From: Roseiflexus sp. RS-1
Lineage (GTDB): Bacteria > Chloroflexota > Chloroflexia > Chloroflexales > Roseiflexaceae
Direction: 5' to 3'
DNA: 64,000 nt
NCBI RefSeq assembly: GCF_000016665.1
Contig: NC_009523.1
Span: 2,232,001-2,296,000 of the forward strand
Each line of letters begins with the position of its first letter. Position 1 is the first letter of the stretch. Of this stretch, positions 62,143 through 64,000 are shown piece after piece. Made by a program: the position numbers and the translations under genes. The notes beneath the pieces are model-generated. The model was not told the DNA's origin, made no database searches, and was given only the letters and a program-made list of their open reading frames with translations.

Positions 62143-64000
62143 TTACTCCACGACGTTGCCATCTTTGTCAATCAACGGTAGACCTGTCTGATCGTCGTCG
62201 GCAAGAGACAGGGCAAGCCTTGGTGCTGGACTCTGACCGCCGCGCTTGTTGCCGACGAACCACTCGTACTGCTTTCCTTGTGCCTGTGGTTGTCGTGTTG
62301 GACGTGGGTAGTGGACAGGCAGGGGCGGCGTATCAGCCAGCAGCGCTTTCAGGTCGCGGATGTTTGCCAGTTGATCAAACGCGGCGCCGTAGCGCGCTGC
62401 CATTGCCCGTTTGAAATTATCGATCCAGACATCTATCTGGTCGGTTCGATCAATCCAGCCATCGGCTGTATCAGACAACGAGGCGTAGCGCACCTCAGGG
62501 TTGAGGATGCTGACCGACAGAACTTCGATCCGGGCAGAGCCGAAGCCCAGGGGTTTGGCATAGCCGATACGATGATGCCATCCCTCCAGGCGCAGACTCC
62601 ACAGCAGCGCACCTAACTCCACCGGCGCCAGGTTCTCAAATTCTACGGTAAATTCAAAGCGGCTGCCTGCCTTTTGGACGCCGTGCACAGTTCGGTTCTG
62701 GTCACTCTTGTTCCCGTTTACACTCTGGTATTCCTGCGGATCGAGACGGCTGCCGTGATGCCGATAGACTTTGCGACCACGCAAGATTTGTGCGGGGTTG
62801 TCGTAGCCTACCTGCTGATCGCACAATCCATCCTGAGGTTTGCCACTACGAGGCCGCAGGTAAAAGCGATAGGTCGTTGGCTTGGGTGTAGACAGGATCG
62901 CCAGTGTGGCGTCGAACGTGCCTGCATCGTGTGTCAATCGGGCATGACTGAACCTCACGCGGCCGGCGCAGGCAGTGGGTTTGGATAGCTCAGGGCGCTG
63001 TTGCTCTAGATCATCGCCCCATACCCAACCGAAGGTGCGGCAGGCGGGGCAGAGCCTGTCGTAGTCTTCGCATTTTGCCAGATCAGACGGATGCAGCAGA
63101 TCACCGATCTTGCGCTCAAAGCCTACACGCGGAACAGAGACCGGCACGATAAATTTGACGCGGTAGCCTCCAGAAGCGCTTTCCAACATCGCATACACCA
63201 GATCGCCATCCCGCAGTTTTGCCTCGTTGCGGCCAGTGCGCTCCAGGATAAAGCGACTGAAGGCAGGTTCTCCACCCTGGGGTTGATCAGGATGCTGGCG
63301 CTTGCGCACCGCGTCGCTGTGGCGCTCCTGGTAGTCGGCGATCAGTTCTTCGTAATGCTTACGAACATCCGCTGGTAACTGAATTGACGTTACCTGATGC
63401 TCAGCAAAGAAAAAGCGCTCGTCGTGCTTGTTTTCGATGTTTTGATTAGTCAAGCATAGATAGCCCTCTACTATCTTTTGTCCCTTTTTAGGAGATGGCA
63501 GGTCATCTTTCTGTGAGGCGAGTTGAATCACATTCCAAAAGAGGAAATACCCTTGTTCACGTCCTCGAACCCTGCGAGGAGGATGTTCCATCTCCTCGAT
63601 AAGAGCCCAGCATTTATCTCCATGCCCTTTCGACTGGGGCAAAGAAACCTTCGTTCGTCGGGCGTATGGAGAGCCAGGATTTGCTTGTTCGGTAGGGCTT
63701 GAACGCAATGGGGCATATCGCTTGATCCAGGCTGCATACATTCGATCATCAGGTTCCAGACCGTCTAAAGGGTTCTTCTTGGTGCCTGGAAGCAAGTCAA
63801 GCACCCACTCCTGTTGTTCAGTTATGCGAACGCGGGCGGGGATTAACTTGCTGGCGTCTCCTGCTGGCAGGTGATAACTCAATCGTTTCTCACCTGCGAA
63901 ATGGGCAAAACACGAGTTGGTCACCGCCTCGAAGATTGAGCGCACTGCTCCGCGCAGGCTTGTACCAGGAATGGCGACATTGCCGTTGGGGTCGCGGAAG
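62143..64000 (-). CDS. Very large type III CRISPR RAMP protein, paralog B, N-terminus outside window
   Basis: At least 618 aa; the frame is open to the window edge and includes the RAMP element VAIPGTSLRGAVRSIFEAVTNS, so the real start is beyond 64000. Shared with paralog A: RVRFSHARL, PKPTTYRFYLRP, GYDNPAQILRGRKVYRHHG, NLAPVELGALLWSL and the glycine-rich loop RIGYAKPLGFGSARI, then HYPRPTRQPQ...YEWFVGNK. The CPACRTFGW motif (a zinc-binding or structural Cys pair typical of Cas7-like RAMPs) is kept. Forms the same transcript as paralog A; further type III genes should lie upstream. Confidence 0.85.
   Translation of the reverse strand, partial: FRDPNGNVAIPGTSLRGAVRSIFEAVTNSCFAHFAGEKRLSYHLPAGDASKLIPARVRITEQQEWVLDLLPGTKKNPLDGLEPDDRMYAAWIKRYAPLRSSPTEQANPGSPYARRTKVSLPQSKGHGDKCWALIEEMEHPPRRVRGREQGYFLFWNVIQLASQKDDLPSPKKGQKIVEGYLCLTNQNIENKHDERFFFAEHQVTSIQLPADVRKHYEELIADYQERHSDAVRKRQHPDQPQGGEPAFSRFILERTGRNEAKLRDGDLVYAMLESASGGYRVKFIVPVSVPRVGFERKIGDLLHPSDLAKCEDYDRLCPACRTFGWVWGDDLEQQRPELSKPTACAGRVRFSHARLTHDAGTFDATLAILSTPKPTTYRFYLRPRSGKPQDGLCDQQVGYDNPAQILRGRKVYRHHGSRLDPQEYQSVNGNKSDQNRTVHGVQKAGSRFEFTVEFENLAPVELGALLWSLRLEGWHHRIGYAKPLGFGSARIEVLSVSILNPEVRYASLSDTADGWIDRTDQIDVWIDNFKRAMAARYGAAFDQLANIRDLKALLADTPPLPVHYPRPTRQPQAQGKQYEWFVGNKRGGQSPAPRLALSLADDDQTGLPLIDKDGNVVE

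Overview
This is high-GC bacterial DNA. I infer a thermophilic filamentous phototroph of the Chloroflexota, most likely a Roseiflexus relative. The reasons are a CrtI-type carotenoid desaturase, a DUF4129/DUF4350/MoxR/DUF58 cluster, many polytopic GT-C-like membrane proteins, heptameric tandem repeats at gene ends and very large type III RAMP proteins. The species call is inference; no rRNA or photosynthetic reaction-centre gene lies here.

Layout. 1-3.5 kb: the end of an SDR-fold gene whose catalytic residues are all replaced, an IS5-type element with a frameshifted transposase and a 38-bp palindrome in its coding region, an IS982-like remnant, and a promoter-to-terminator unit on the minus strand that looks like a ~407-nt structured RNA. 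3.5-8.2 kb: phytoene desaturase, a glycosyltransferase-like membrane protein and an alpha/beta hydrolase, separated by several repeat families. 8.4-16.7 kb: a compact nine-gene minus-strand run (glutamine amidotransferase, purE, purK, sppA, thioredoxin-TPR protein, then an osmoprotectant ABC transporter). 17.2-24.4 kb: an FHA membrane protein, an mgtE split by an in-frame TAA, a second hydrolase-fold protein lacking its nucleophile, a second promoter-to-terminator RNA unit and an orphan DNA methyltransferase. 24.5-29.4 kb: a GH-like (alpha/alpha)6 enzyme and a glycolytic cluster in which a PPi-type and an ATP-type phosphofructokinase flank a LacD-type aldolase.

29.7-44.3 kb: the DUF4129-DUF4350-membrane-MoxR-DUF58 cluster, interrupted by a block of 45-bp repeats, then a methyltransferase, two large membrane proteins and two secreted proteins (one preceded by a coupled 17-codon leader). 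44.4-54.5 kb: tRNA-Met(CAT), an ABM-domain protein, a VWA protein, a Ser/Thr kinase with zinc ribbon and FHA domain adjoining purQ, a solute-binding protein, an atypical FtsH-like AAA protease and an ECF-like sigma factor. 54.5-59.6 kb: GAPDH, a nucleotide-sugar pair, a repeat-containing coiled-coil protein and ferritin. 60-64 kb: the last two genes of a CRISPR-associated type III operon, two divergent paralogs of a very large RAMP protein; the second runs off the window. No CRISPR array, cas1/cas2 or cas10 is visible here.

Central metabolism (glycolysis, purine synthesis) is interleaved with envelope and signalling genes. Mobile and repetitive DNA collects in intergenic gaps. The strongest leads are the tandem large RAMP paralogs, the two RNA-like transcription units, the split mgtE and the paired PPi/ATP phosphofructokinases.
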